Assembly (NCBI GenBank): GCA_036897625.1
Contig: JAYMTA010000012.1
Location: 59,244 to 123,243, forward strand
Source: Pelargonium cotyledonis
Taxonomy: Eukaryota > Streptophyta > Magnoliopsida > Geraniales > Geraniaceae
Length of the DNA stretch: 64,000 nucleotides
Direction: 5' to 3'
The notes beneath the pieces are model-generated. The model was given only the letters and a program-made list of their open reading frames with translations. It was not told where the DNA came from and made no database searches. Below, one piece after another: positions 13,516-24,600 of this stretch (within the stretch, counting starts at the first letter, position 1; each line of letters starts with the position of its first letter). Made by a program: the position numbers and the translations under genes.

Positions 13516-13748
13516 AATCAATTCCTCCTTTAGAAAAAAAACTGAATAGTAAACTATATCAAAGTAAAGCTACACTTAAATTTCTCTATCTGGATACTAA
13601 AAATCGAATATAAAGGAAACAAATCCCCTATTGTTAAAAAAATATGTCCTCACTTTTGTTCAGAAGTCGGAAATACCTAAGAAAGGAATGGGCAGTCAAT
13701 TCCTATAAACCAACATAGCAACAAGCTACTTATTAATTTCCCTTTGTT

Positions 13749-14075
13749 TGTTAAAGCTAAAGATACTGGTAAAGGACAGACAGGGAACCAACCCATTTGG
13801 TGTATTCTGTATTAATTGATAAGGACAATTCCTCCTGTTTTATGCTTTTATCATATAGGAGAAGATAACTTAATAAAGTAGAGAAGGAATCCATTTTACC
13901 GACCGTAGTCTTAGAAGGTAGGTTAATCCCAGGATACTATATATGATAGTACAGCCTTACACTATAAGATCATCTACTACAAAGAAAAAGGGCTTAAAAA
14001 ACAAGAATTACTTAAATTGGACTCCAGCCCCACTATTCCTAAAACCCGGAACACTAAAAAGCGAATAGACTCCTG
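13749..14075 (+). repeat. Island repeat unit, copy 3
   Basis: Contains AAGATACTGGTAAAGGACAG, the core AATTCCTCCTGTTTTATG, AATCCATTTTACCGACCG, AGGTAGGTTAATCC and AGCCTTACACTATAAG, in the order shown by the other units. Divergence from copies 1 and 2 is high. No coding frame. Confidence 0.6.
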
Positions 14076-14377
14076 ACTTTTTAACTGCTACGTATCCACT
14101 ATATCTAGTAAATTCAAGGATAAAAAAGAAAGACTAAATAAATAGAATCATGCCAAAGTTCTTATCTAGAATCTAGAATGTCATTTATCACTAAGTCAGC
14201 TGCCTTTTATTATATTAAGGTAAGGTATTTGTACATTTCACTCAATTTACGTTGGATTTCTTATATTTAAAATTATAGACCTCCTAAGACCTTACCCTAA
14301 ACCTAAAGTTCTTACTCTTATTCGGGGTCTACTCCTATATATTAAGAGAGTTATAGCTTACGGACTAGACTCTTAAT

Positions 14378-14760
14378 GAAATTTCCTAAAGGTTGACTTT
14401 CTTTGCTACTGATACAGCAAGGGACAGATGAGAAAGCACTAACCAAATACAGGTACCTGGAAAAGCCTGCCTGTTAATGAAAACTTACAGTTTAGATTAA
14501 CACTTACTTTGCTAGAGATACACTTACAGGGAAAGTAGTAAACAGGAAAGTAAATCTTTAAGAAAAGGACAACTCCTCTTGCTCTGTGTAGCTTATCGTT
14601 AGGGAGGGGAGTGCTTTAAAGAATAATGAATAAATCTCTGTTACCGACTAAACCTTCTAAGTTTAGGAAGTTAACGCCATAAAGTACTTAATAGAACATA
14701 CCTACATACATAATAACAACTTCAGATTCAAAATTCTTAAAACCTAGAACTGCTTTCACA
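14378..14760 (+). repeat. Island repeat unit, copy 4
   Basis: Includes ATTTCCTAAAGGTTGACTTT and TTTGCTACTGATACAGC, a 17-nt word at 14,442-14,458 found again at 15,585-15,601, the clearest core (CTCCTCTTGCTCTGTGTAGC at about 14,577), GTTACCGACTAAAC, AGGAAGTTAACGCC and ACATACCTACATAC. This is the best example of the island consensus. Confidence 0.65.
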
Positions 14761-15337
14761 ACTAAATTAAAATAGCTTTCCTCAGAGCTAGAAGAATCAG
14801 AGCTAGCAAAAGACCCTTACTTCATAATCATAATCCGTATGTACCCTATCTATCTGCTTTTATGACTTACTAAATAAAGGACTTCTTATTGCAGGGACTT
14901 CTTGTGTATTGAGAGTTAAACCCTTAAACATCTCGCATCTCGACTAGAAAACTGACTTCAACTTTACAGAAAAACACTGACTAGAAAAGCTCCAACAGGA
15001 TTTACCTGAGGTTTTATAGATTTCTTGACTTTGATTTCTTATCTTATTTGCTTAAACCCTTTCATTCTCTTAGGCGGACTCTCTAACTAAGGAAAATACC
15101 CTAAGGAATATCTATATTAAGCTTAGAAAACTATAATAATAAAACTTGATTAAATCCCCCTTTCGTCAAAGCTTCAACGAGAAAATCCCCTATTTATATA
15201 TATTGTATTTATATTGTGTTAAACCTTTCCTCACTTGTGAAAATGGGTATACCAGAATCTAATAATAAGAATAAAATCTACCTTACTTACGGAACTTACG
15301 GACACTTGAAAGACACAGCTACCTGCCAAATTCCATT

Positions 15338-15680
15338 TGTTAAAGCTACAGATATTGGTAAAGGACATCAAGAAACCTTTAGAATTAGAAACCCTTTGTC
15401 TTGTTCAGCAATTCTTAATATCTAAAATAAATAAGGAGCCAGATTCATTTAAGATGGCTTACAGACTAGAACAACATAGCTACAACAACATACTAAGAGC
15501 TCCAATTATTAAGTATTAACCTCCTGTTAAAGAACTTACAGTACAGTTTTTTCATTAGCTTTCTGCAGATACTGGAACGCATTCACCAAATACAGGTACC
15601 TAAGAGAGCCGGGCCTGTTCATCTGTTAAAACTAGAGATACTGGAAAAACTGGAAACCAAGGACTTCCTTACACTTCTCA
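15338..15680 (+). repeat. Cluster of GATACTGG modules
   Basis: GTTAAAGCTACAGATATTGG (15,338), TCTGCAGATACTGGAAC (15,560) and AACTAGAGATACTGGAAAAA (15,628) are variants of one short module also seen at 13,749, 14,403 and 14,510. The 17-nt word at 15,585-15,601 and the following GAGCC..GCCTGTT match copy 4. One frame of several modules would read ATDTGKG-like peptides, but stops interrupt it. Confidence 0.55.
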
Positions 15681-15976
15681 ATTTGATTTCTCAGGAAAGA
15701 AAAAAACTTATTTCATAAAACTCTTAAACAGACCCGTAAAACTCAGAACTGGTTTCTTATGTCCTAAAGTGCCCTCTTATGACTTACTTCTTTAGAAAGA
15801 AGACTTTGTTGCTTACGAGCAAGACAGCTTTTCTTACGGGTTAGATATTAGTAGAAGAGAGACTTATTATAGTATTATAGCATAGAACACCTTACACTTA
15901 AGAGACTTACAACATAAAAATGAATTTCCCAGCCTTTGACTTGAGAGCTTGAGAGTTAGTATTTAGAGCGCTAGAA

Positions 15977-17024
15977 ATACCACGCACAAGAAACCCCCAT
16001 CATCATGACATGTTAATTTGTTTTCTTGAGGAGAGCCAATCTCAGTACCTGTCAGTAGGAAGAGCATCCCAAGAGCCAGATCCTGTCATTAGCTGTAGAG
16101 GAAGCCAGTCACAGTACCAAGAGCAGGCCCAGACTGTGTAGCTAATAGTTGCTAATGGAAGCAAGTTTCCAGGTAGATAGTACTTATAGATAATAGTTAT
16201 TTAAAATAGTTATTATAGTAATTCTAGTATTAGTTATAGTTCTAGTCTAAATAAGTATAGTATAACTTAGTTTTAATAGATAGGTAATTAATTAGTATCA
16301 TAGATTGTATTATTTGTATTAGTTGTTATAGGAGAGTATTATATTGTATTCTACTGTATAGATTGGATTGTTATAGTAGTTAATTAATTAGCCTATAAGG
16401 GTATATTCCTCTTGTTCTGTGGAGTTTATCCTATAGCAGGAGTATGCCTTAGAAAGATAAATGAGTATACCCTTTTTACCTACTAAAAGGCACTGAAGGA
16501 GGTTAATGTCGTATACTATTTTAGTTAACCTTACACTCACTCTAGGACACCAAACAAAAGAAAAGACTTTCAATTTCTAATTAAACGGGCCCTAAAAACA
16601 GAAACAATGACCTTGAGCTTCAGTACTCTTACAAGTACCAGTATGCCCTGTCAATCCTTTTATTCTCTAAATCTCTAAGGAAAACCCGATGAAATAATAG
16701 GAACCAAAACCCGCTCCTATACTGTAAAACCAGACTCCTTAAAAGACTTACAACGATTAAGAAGGAAAGCAAAAAGAAATAATAAACTGAGTCATGAAAC
16801 AGCCCTTACTTAACCTTAACTTATATAAGCCCTTTAATTAAATCTAGTTTTCTTAACTTCTACTTGCACTTCCCAGCTTTAGCTTAAGGTCTCTATCTCT
16901 TTATAACTCGTTATAATTCAAAAAACTGGAAAATTCATTAGCTTTAGCCCTACTTACTTAATAGGGAATCCCTTTATCAGAAAACTCTTTTACGAGGTTA
17001 AGTCCTTTAGTAGTATAGAGAGTA
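15977..17024 (+). repeat. Tandem composite unit A
   Basis: Begins ATACCACGCAC and CCATCATCATGAC. It continues with an AGC/GTA-rich stretch (about 16,030-16,165), a TA-rich low-complexity stretch (about 16,170-16,392), the island core TATTCCTCTTGTTCTGTGG (about 16,404) and a tail with CCTTACACTCAC. Unit B at 17,025 repeats this order at a distance of about 1,050 bp. No coding frame or known element. Confidence 0.6.
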
Positions 17025-17570
17025 ATACCACGCACTATAACACCACCATCATATGACTTTGTATTTGTATTCTTTTCATGAGACTTTGTTAATTCTTCTG
17101 ACTTAGGACTTTCATATGCCTTAGCAGTTGCGGTATCAGTATCATATCAGTAAGAGAAGAGGGGTACTAACCAGAGCTGTAGCAAGAGTAGGAGTCATAG
17201 CCTAACCAGTTGTACTAACCATAAGAGAAGCAAGAGAAGGCACAGTATCAGTAGCTGTTGTAAGGGCCATAAGTAGCAAGAGCCAGACAATATATAGGAG
17301 GTGGTGCTCTTAATGGTGCTAATGGGAGCTTATGGATGCAAAATGAATCTAAGAAAGTGTATTCCCTTTGTTGTAGTAATTATAGTTATTTATAGTAGTA
17401 ATATAAGAGAGTTCTTAGAGTATTCTATTAGATTGTATTTATAGGATAGTTAATTAGTATTCTATAGTTAAGGGATATTCCTCTTGTACTATGTAGTTAC
17501 TGACATAGGAGGATACAAACCTTGGAGATATTAGTAAAGCACTACTCCTACTCTAGTCTAAAGCAAGGAT
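17025..17570 (+). repeat. Tandem composite unit B
   Basis: Starts with the same ATACCACGCAC (17,025-17,035) and CACCACCATCAT, followed by AGC/GTA-rich sequence (about 17,105-17,340, with GTAGCTGTTG and GTAGCAAGAG words), TA-rich sequence (about 17,370-17,465) and the core TATTCCTCTTGTACTATG. It fades out soon after, near the end of the island. Confidence 0.6.
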
Positions 17571-17669
17571 GACTTATTTAATTACATACAAGGTTATCCA
17601 TATTAGAATTAGAATATCTTAATATGGAGAAAGTTATGAGGGAAGAGAAAAAATGCTAAATAATACTAG

Positions 17670-17745
17670 ATAGGTTGTAATATAGGTTGGAACAAAGAAC
17701 TAATGATACACAGGTCAGTGGTTCGAATCCTGTGAACTCTCGAAA
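17670..17745 (+). pseudogene. tRNA-like relic, possibly Ile (GAU)
   Basis: AGGTTGGAACA resembles a D-arm end, CTAATGATACA could present GAT as anticodon, and GTGGTTCGAATCCTG at 17,718-17,732 has a perfect B-box core (GGTTCGAATCC). The stems are poor and the 5' half is weak. It sits just outside the right edge of the repeat island. Confidence 0.45.
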
Positions 17746-20633
17746 AAGTAGAAGAAACTTGAATAAATTGCTACTCTGAAGTGAAACCCTTTCTTTAATA
17801 TGTTAGGATATACGCTACTATGCTTTCAGAATTCCCATATTACGTTTTCCAGCTTTCATGCTGAAGAATATAATATCCTACGTTTTTGAGGCGGAGGACT
17901 TGAGGAGTATACTTTATCTAACATCCTTGTTTAGTCAGAAGCCCCTTTCACTTACAGATTAGTGCCTCTTTTTTATTATCTATTTTATTTACTACTAGAG
18001 CTTTCTCTCTTGAGAAAGAGTATAGAAATATCTCGATGAACATTAGCTACAAGAGACTTTATAAGGAGAGGCCAGCACTATCTAAAACCCCTTATTATCT
18101 TATTTTAAGGATCTTTGTCACCCCATAACTTGACTTCTAGCCAGTTCCATATTTTACATATATTTTTCTTGGAAAGCTTCCGCATTTCTTGTGTTTACTT
18201 TCCCTATTTATAACCCTGAGCCTGCTATTTAATACACCCTCTCTGTAACTATATTTATTCTTCTTTAGCTTCTGTCAGCATGGGACCTATCCTCCTTGGA
18301 GTCTTCCTCTTATTATGTAAAAATCTACTTTCGAATTGAAAACAAAGTAGGATCTGACCCAGGCAAAACCAAACGGAAAAATTTTAACCAGGTTAGCTAC
18401 GGATCCTGCTCGAATTAAATGCTCCAGGGGCCATAGTCAGAAGGTCTCAAATTAAGGAATAAAAGTCAAACTTCTAGAACAAAAGGCAAGATTAAAAACT
18501 ATAAAATAAAGTCAAAAGTTAAGGAAGTTAGAGTTTCAGTATCTCTTTTGTAATAAATCTCCCTTTTTGTTTCTATATATCTAATAATAATATAATAAGA
18601 ATTTACCGATAAGAGTAAACTTTTATTAGAGTTAGTTAAGCTATAGAAAGATGTCTTGGTTAGTACTTTAAAAGACCTATTACTACGGTGCTCTTATGTC
18701 ATCTTATGAAGGGAAGGTGTTGACGGATTCTCAACAACTGAATCTTACAACTTAATTGTATGTCTCTAAAAAGAGGTGCCCGCGAATATTAAATTTACTT
18801 CCTCAACAAGGTACTAGTCACGACATTGTAGAGAGCTCTTCTTTTGAATAACTAATTACTCACTCGACTGATTCTATTATGTAAATTTTCTATTAAGTAT
18901 CCCAACCAAATGAGGATTATTTAAAAATCTCAAATAGAAGGAGTTTATTCTAATACATACTTTTTAGTAAACAAACCGAGAAGCAATTAGTAGATGATTT
19001 TTAGGCATTTCACATCAAACAGGGAATTCCAACCACAGATATCTCGTCGAGTCCTTTACTTTTGCTTTACGAAATAATAAAATAAACTGTTACTTTGCAA
19101 GCTACTAAGAAAGACATCCATCGTTATTAGTTTAGTGTGGTTTCGCACCTATTTACAAACGAAAACTTGAAGTTTTGGTGTATTAATAGTCACCTTATGT
19201 TGTGTGGACAGGGATCCCTCTAAGATTCAGCAACTACAAAAAGGGTTTATATCGTATACAGTAAGTCTAGGCCAACTTTAACCTTAATCTTAGCAATCTT
19301 CAGTATCGTTACTTAAAAGAGTACCCATGTAATATTATAGGTTTTTCAGAAACTCGTTTAACCATAAATCACAAAAAGAAAGTCTAACCTGGATCAAAAG
19401 ACCCTCGCGTTCAGTAAAGTCAAAAGTTTTCTATTAAATTTAGAATCAGATATTTATTTAAAAACTTTACCAGACATATAAATTTTGGTCTAAAACCGAA
19501 AGTATAGATACCTGTAATGTGTTTGTTTTACGTTTGAAGCTTAAAGCACCTATTTGTACAAACTTTTATAAATCAATCTCGAGGAAAACTTACCCTCTTA
19601 TACTATACAATTTTTATTTTGATTTGTCAAATGTAAAATGCAGTAAGCGAATTGGTGCCTCCTAACATAAAATTGCACTTCCAAGCCTGTGTTTTTAAGA
19701 ATACGAGTAATTTATTCTTTATCTAAGTGCTTCTAATTATATAGTGAAGAGTTACAAATTGCTATGCATCCAATTTAGTAAAGCTTGTTATGTCAAAAGT
19801 ATGGGAGTCTATTAGAGACCTATTAGTATATTAGGTCAAGTTCGTTTTCAAGAGGTCCTTTTAAAGTCTTACTACTTATACAGGGATACCTAAATAATCA
19901 AAGGGATTTTTTTCTCTACCAGCACTTCTCAACTCAAGGTAAGAATGCTAGAAGTTTTGGAAGTGTTTATTAACTTTTACTAATGGATCAAGTTTAAATA
20001 AATCAGAGTCTAATTCTAATTATTCTAATTGGGGATGTTTATGGTTTTAATATGAGTGCGGGCTTGCCAAAAGAGGAGCTTTCGAAGCTAGTAGTTTTCT
20101 CTAAAAGATTCTTCCCGGATCTACCCAAGTACAGTTTTCTATACAAGGTACATGTTTACAAGGAGCTTATAAAACGAGATTCCTGTCGAGTATTCATACT
20201 TTCATCCATCCATCCAGAGCCCTTAAAAAAAGATTGAGTATAGAGTCCTTTTGAATCCGACGAGTAGCCTTTCTTTACTTGATTATAAGGGTATTTTGAG
20301 TCTAAGACTGCCAGGATTTCTAGAATAGATTTCGGGTTTCCAATCCCTTATTTTGCCTATGAACTTTCGTTATATCTCTAAAAGTCTTTGTTTTTATCGA
20401 AATTTATGCTCGATTCGACAGGCCTAATTACCTAAATTTAAGAACTAAGAAAGCTTATAAATAAAGATTCTTAATCACATCGTACTAAAAAAATTTAACT
20501 GCATAGGACCAATCTGACCAAGCTAGACCATCAACACTTTTTCCCTATACGGGCTAATGGGTTTCTAACAAAGAAGATAAATCCTTGTATAAAGCATAGT
20601 ATCCCTGAATTAAAAAACTTCTAAAACCCTTTC
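17746..20633. other. Gene-free matrix
   Basis: No gene, repeat or structured RNA seen. Clusters include the 10-bp palindrome AGGGATCCCT at 19,210-19,219. Frames are short and random-looking. Confidence 0.5.
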
Positions 20634-20665
20634 GTTTCGAACCTGTGTACAATCCAGACTAAAAT
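20634..20665 (-). pseudogene. Possible tRNA 3' half
   Basis: On the minus strand CACAGGTTCGAAACG fits a T-arm. No D-arm partner is evident, so this may be chance. Confidence 0.2.
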
Positions 20666-21605
20666 ATATAAAGAAATTAGGAATAAAATTAGTTTAAGAG
20701 TCAACATTTCAATACTAAGAGAGTAGTGCTTAGTAATGTAACAGTTAATAAATTGGAGATTTCAAAATATTCTTACAAGCTTTCCAGATGTGGATTCTTC
20801 TTTAGCGGTAGAAGATATAAGAGGTTATACTTCCTTTGCTGAGAATAGTAAAGATTTCATTTCTGTTAAAAACTCTATAAGTTTACTGGTAAACCCATCT
20901 CTAACTTTTTTTTTCTACTGTAGTATACTAGCCTTACTCGATACTTGTGTATTACAACTAATAACTAAAAAGACTCTCAATTCAAGTCTAAGATGAATAC
21001 TTTCCAAAGCAACCCGTGTTAAGAACTTAGTAATACCCGATGTCCTTGATTTAATTATTGTATGACTAACTGTTGTATAAATTAGAAGGTGGTGCTTTTA
21101 GATAGACTTTTTAAGTACTAAAAGATTCTCGGTAATGGGGTGCGCGAGTCTCCCCTAGTTAGTACTTTGCATCAACGAAAAACATTACTCACCTATATAG
21201 TTTAAATAAAAGCGTGGGATTCCCTTGGCGCACCATCCCGTTTCCAGGAGTTCCTCGGTTAGGGATTCTTTTTATCTACTTCTGATTGACAGAGTTTTGG
21301 TTTCTTTTGTAGACCCTATAACTGCTACTCTATATTAAGGAAAAGTAGCTTGTAAGATTGCTACAATAAAATAAAAAAGAATAAAGGGAGACTCCCGGGA
21401 CTGTTGTAAACCAGAATATCATGTATACACAGGAGCACACGAGAAAAACCTTACGAAAGCTTTGAATAAGGGTGTATTCTACCGATCAATTGGCCCTGTT
21501 TAGTTCAATTTCTTTCAAGAAGCAATCTTGATTTGGACTATTTTTACACCAGGGTAAAAGCTTCTGTAATAAAACTGGAATTCCGGATCCTAACTTGGGT
21601 TAAAC
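20666..21605. other. Gene-free matrix
   Basis: Nothing coding. G/C clusters at 21,214-21,228 (GTGGGATTCCCTTGG) and 21,385-21,400 (AGGGAGACTCCCGGGA) are good examples of the palindromic type. Confidence 0.5.
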
Positions 21606-21640
21606 GGGGCTCGAACTTTGGATTACTGCTTGACAGGGAA
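21606..21640 (-). pseudogene. Possible tRNA 3' half
   Basis: Minus-strand CCAAAGTTCGAGCCCCG matches a T-arm. No convincing 5' half is visible. Confidence 0.2.
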
Positions 21641-24600
21641 GTACTATAACTTAATTAATTTAAAAGGGTGAGTTATTGCTTTGTCCTTTTTCTTATCTTG
21701 AACTAGGGTATTAACTACTAATTAAGGTATCTTGGGAAGCTATCTAGCTTTTCGTATTTTTGAATATGAGGGAAATCCTTATATATCTGGAATTACTGCC
21801 TGAAAGAAAAGGCTAGACATAACATGGCTTAAGTCCTGCAAGTTATATCTCTTGATTGAGAATGCAAGCCCCTTTTTCTTTCTTATCTTTTACTGTAAAG
21901 TAATTAAAGTGAGGAGCTTTTTTAAAAAGGCAGTAAAGGAATATAAAACTACTCTAACAGGTAAAAGAAAGTGCCGCTACAAACAAATGCTTTTTCAAGA
22001 AGACTCCCATTACAGAACAGCGTTAATACAAATACTACGAGAAACAGAAGGTGAATTGAAGCTATTAGGGTATAATATCTTGAAGATGACTAGGACTAGG
22101 AAGATGGCAAAGCTCGTAAGTGCCAAATAGGACTACAAATAGCATTACTAACCAATTGAGGAGCGCAAGGTTACTCGCGGGGTACAGGAAGTGGAAATAG
22201 AGAGAGAACCAGAACCGTTACCTTTTAAGTATGTTTATGATAAAACCAAAGAAGAAAGAACCCGTGGAAAGCAGTGCTCCGGTAAGTAGCCACTCAATTT
22301 CTCTAATTCTAATTGGAATATTCGGCAAGAATCCCATTTTTTGTGTAGTACCTGAAACTAGGAGCTCCTTTAAAAGCTTCCTGTACATTATATAAAGAAA
22401 CTATAGAACTAGGATTTTAAAACTAAAGCCATCCACAAATTAGTAAAATTAAAATAGAGGACAATAAAGCTTACAAGTAATCAAGGAGTTATTATATGGG
22501 GTACAAAGAACAATTTCTTCATTATAGATAGGAAGTGGAGGGAGTAATAGGATCTATTTTCATATTCTTCCTAAATTCTACGGGCCGTTTGATAATAGAG
22601 AACTAGATGGGTTTTTTGAAGCTCATTAAGGGACTCCTTGCTTGTCAATGAATAGGAGTGTTGGAATTTTATACAATGAGGAGAAAACTAACTTTGTAAA
22701 AACTAAACCCACAAAATAAAAGAACAATCGAGAAGAATAATATCAAGTTAAGGGATTCCCTTTGACAAAAAAGAATGTAGCCATCTGCTCTTCCATTGCT
22801 TTCGAGAATAGCATGTACTAAGAAGCTCATATGGTAAGAATTTCAAGGATCAAGGAACCTGTTGACACTGAATCCTGCCAATTACGAGATGCGGAAATAT
22901 GTTGGCTGTTGGCTCTAAAAACGAGAAATTTTGTTCTTTTATAAAACCAAAAAAACTGCGCTAGCCGAGGGAATCTTTTGAATTTGCTATTTTTCTAATT
23001 TGAGTCGTATTGTGAAATTCGTATCCATTTTTATAAGACTTACTCTATATAAGAGGGGTCAGTTCCTGGAGTCAAAATGTGAAAAAGCCCTTTGAGGATA
23101 AATCGAAAAAGGGTCCCCTAGTTACCGGGGTAAAACCTACACCAGATTTACTGTTTGCTAGATAAGGCTTTGATAAGGTAATTTTTTAGTATTAAAGAGG
23201 ACCTTATCTAGATTAAAAAACTAAGATTAAGTGTGTTTAGAAGGGATTGGGCATCCTTTTTTAATCCACCCTATCCAGGTATCATTTTATCATTAACTAG
23301 TACCAGGGATTTTCTTGACTCCAAGAAATGGAACTTATTATATATTAGAAACTACAAACATTTTACAGAGCTTGTTAGGTCTCTTTTACCTAACTCGCAA
23401 ACAGGGTCATATACTAGCAATACCAATAACGGGCTCTCAGTCGAGTATAAATAATTCAGACGATATCCCTATTTTTTGTATTTGAAGCCTTTTAAAGGGC
23501 AATTCTTATAATTAAGATTCATCCTTCTTATTGGTATTTCTAACTACGAGTATAAGGTCTAGCTCCTTTGTTTGCAAAAAGTTTAAGTAGTCAAAGCACA
23601 CCCTACGTACGGTAGCGACTTCGTCAACCGCTTACTCAAAGTAATCTATGGATCCATCTTCAAAGGTCTCGGGTGAGGCCCCTTTTCTAGTAAGTTTTGA
23701 GCAGCTTGATTCAACTCTATTTAATTAGTTTATCAGAAAGCGTATAATGGAGATTCTAAATACTGCTTTCTTTTTATTCTCTTAATAGGAACTTAGCATT
23801 CTTATCAAGAAAAACGAGACAATCAGTACGCGCTTTTCTAATCCTCACTTTCACAACAACAAAAGCAGATATTTTTTTAGCTAGAACAGTGGAGAAAACC
23901 TCATGAGATACGTGGTTCAAGGAACCCCCCCTACTAGAGAAGTTCTTTGATTCCTATTCAACCATGCTATGATATTAGACACTTATGAGATTTAAACTAT
24001 TAAGGGTTTGGTGAGATCATTGGAACAAAGTCTTTAATCTGTGGAAAAATAGGTTCGAATACTTAAGTTTTTGTTTTTATGAAGGGTTTGCTTTTATTCT
24101 ATAAAGGGTCTCTTACAAGTTTCTTAATCTTTAAAAAGGGATTTACCCTGACTTAGAGAAGTGCTTACTTTACCTTATAATCGTTAGTAAAAAAACAATA
24201 TCAACAAAGCTTTCTAAGCAACGTCCCATAAGAGAGTTTTTAGTTTATCTTCTACTAGTACTGGGTTATGAATAAGATGTTTTCTAAAATACTAAGTTAA
24301 AGAGACCTCGTTTCTATTAAAAAAATTTGCAATAATATTTCAGGGTTTCGTGTTATAAGGAGAGGCTCCACTTTTAGCTAAATACAAGTAAAATTTAACC
24401 TACAAACATATACAAGGTTCTTTTGTTCCTTTAGTGTCTAGGAAATTCTCTAGTTGGTATTATTCTCTTTATAGATTAAAGCCCGATCCTTTAAAATAGG
24501 TACTAAATACAAGATTTGTTAAGTAGTAATATCCCGAAAACGATGAGGAGTTGTATACTGTAGATAAAGGAGATATAAAATATTTAATCACGTAATCTGA

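Larger units (their letters stand above)
9831..17640 (+). repeat. Decayed tandem-repeat island
   Basis: Nearly 8 kb of gene-free sequence with few GGGG/CCCC clusters and, over much of it, a strong excess of A over T on the plus strand (for example 31 A to 11 T at 12,241-12,300). Diverged units of about 1.05-1.66 kb recur in the same orientation, with a core resembling TCCTCTTGCTCTGTG then GTAGCTTATC, followed by ACCGAC and CCTTACACTA words. Landmark matches are listed under the separate units. Local tandem slips are also visible: a 12-bp doublet at 11,302-11,325, a 9-bp doublet near 11,689-11,706 and a 10-bp doublet at 12,604-12,623. The ancestral unit is not recognised. No tRNA relic lies within the island. 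Confidence 0.65.

Noticed and set aside
19392-19430. AAAAGACCCTCGCG, resembling the conserved AAGACCC of large-subunit rRNA
   Set aside because: A single short match with no neighbouring rRNA helices or other conserved blocks.
21852-22130. 92-codon lysine-rich frame
   Set aside because: It depends on a TTG start, matches no family I know and has no genic context.
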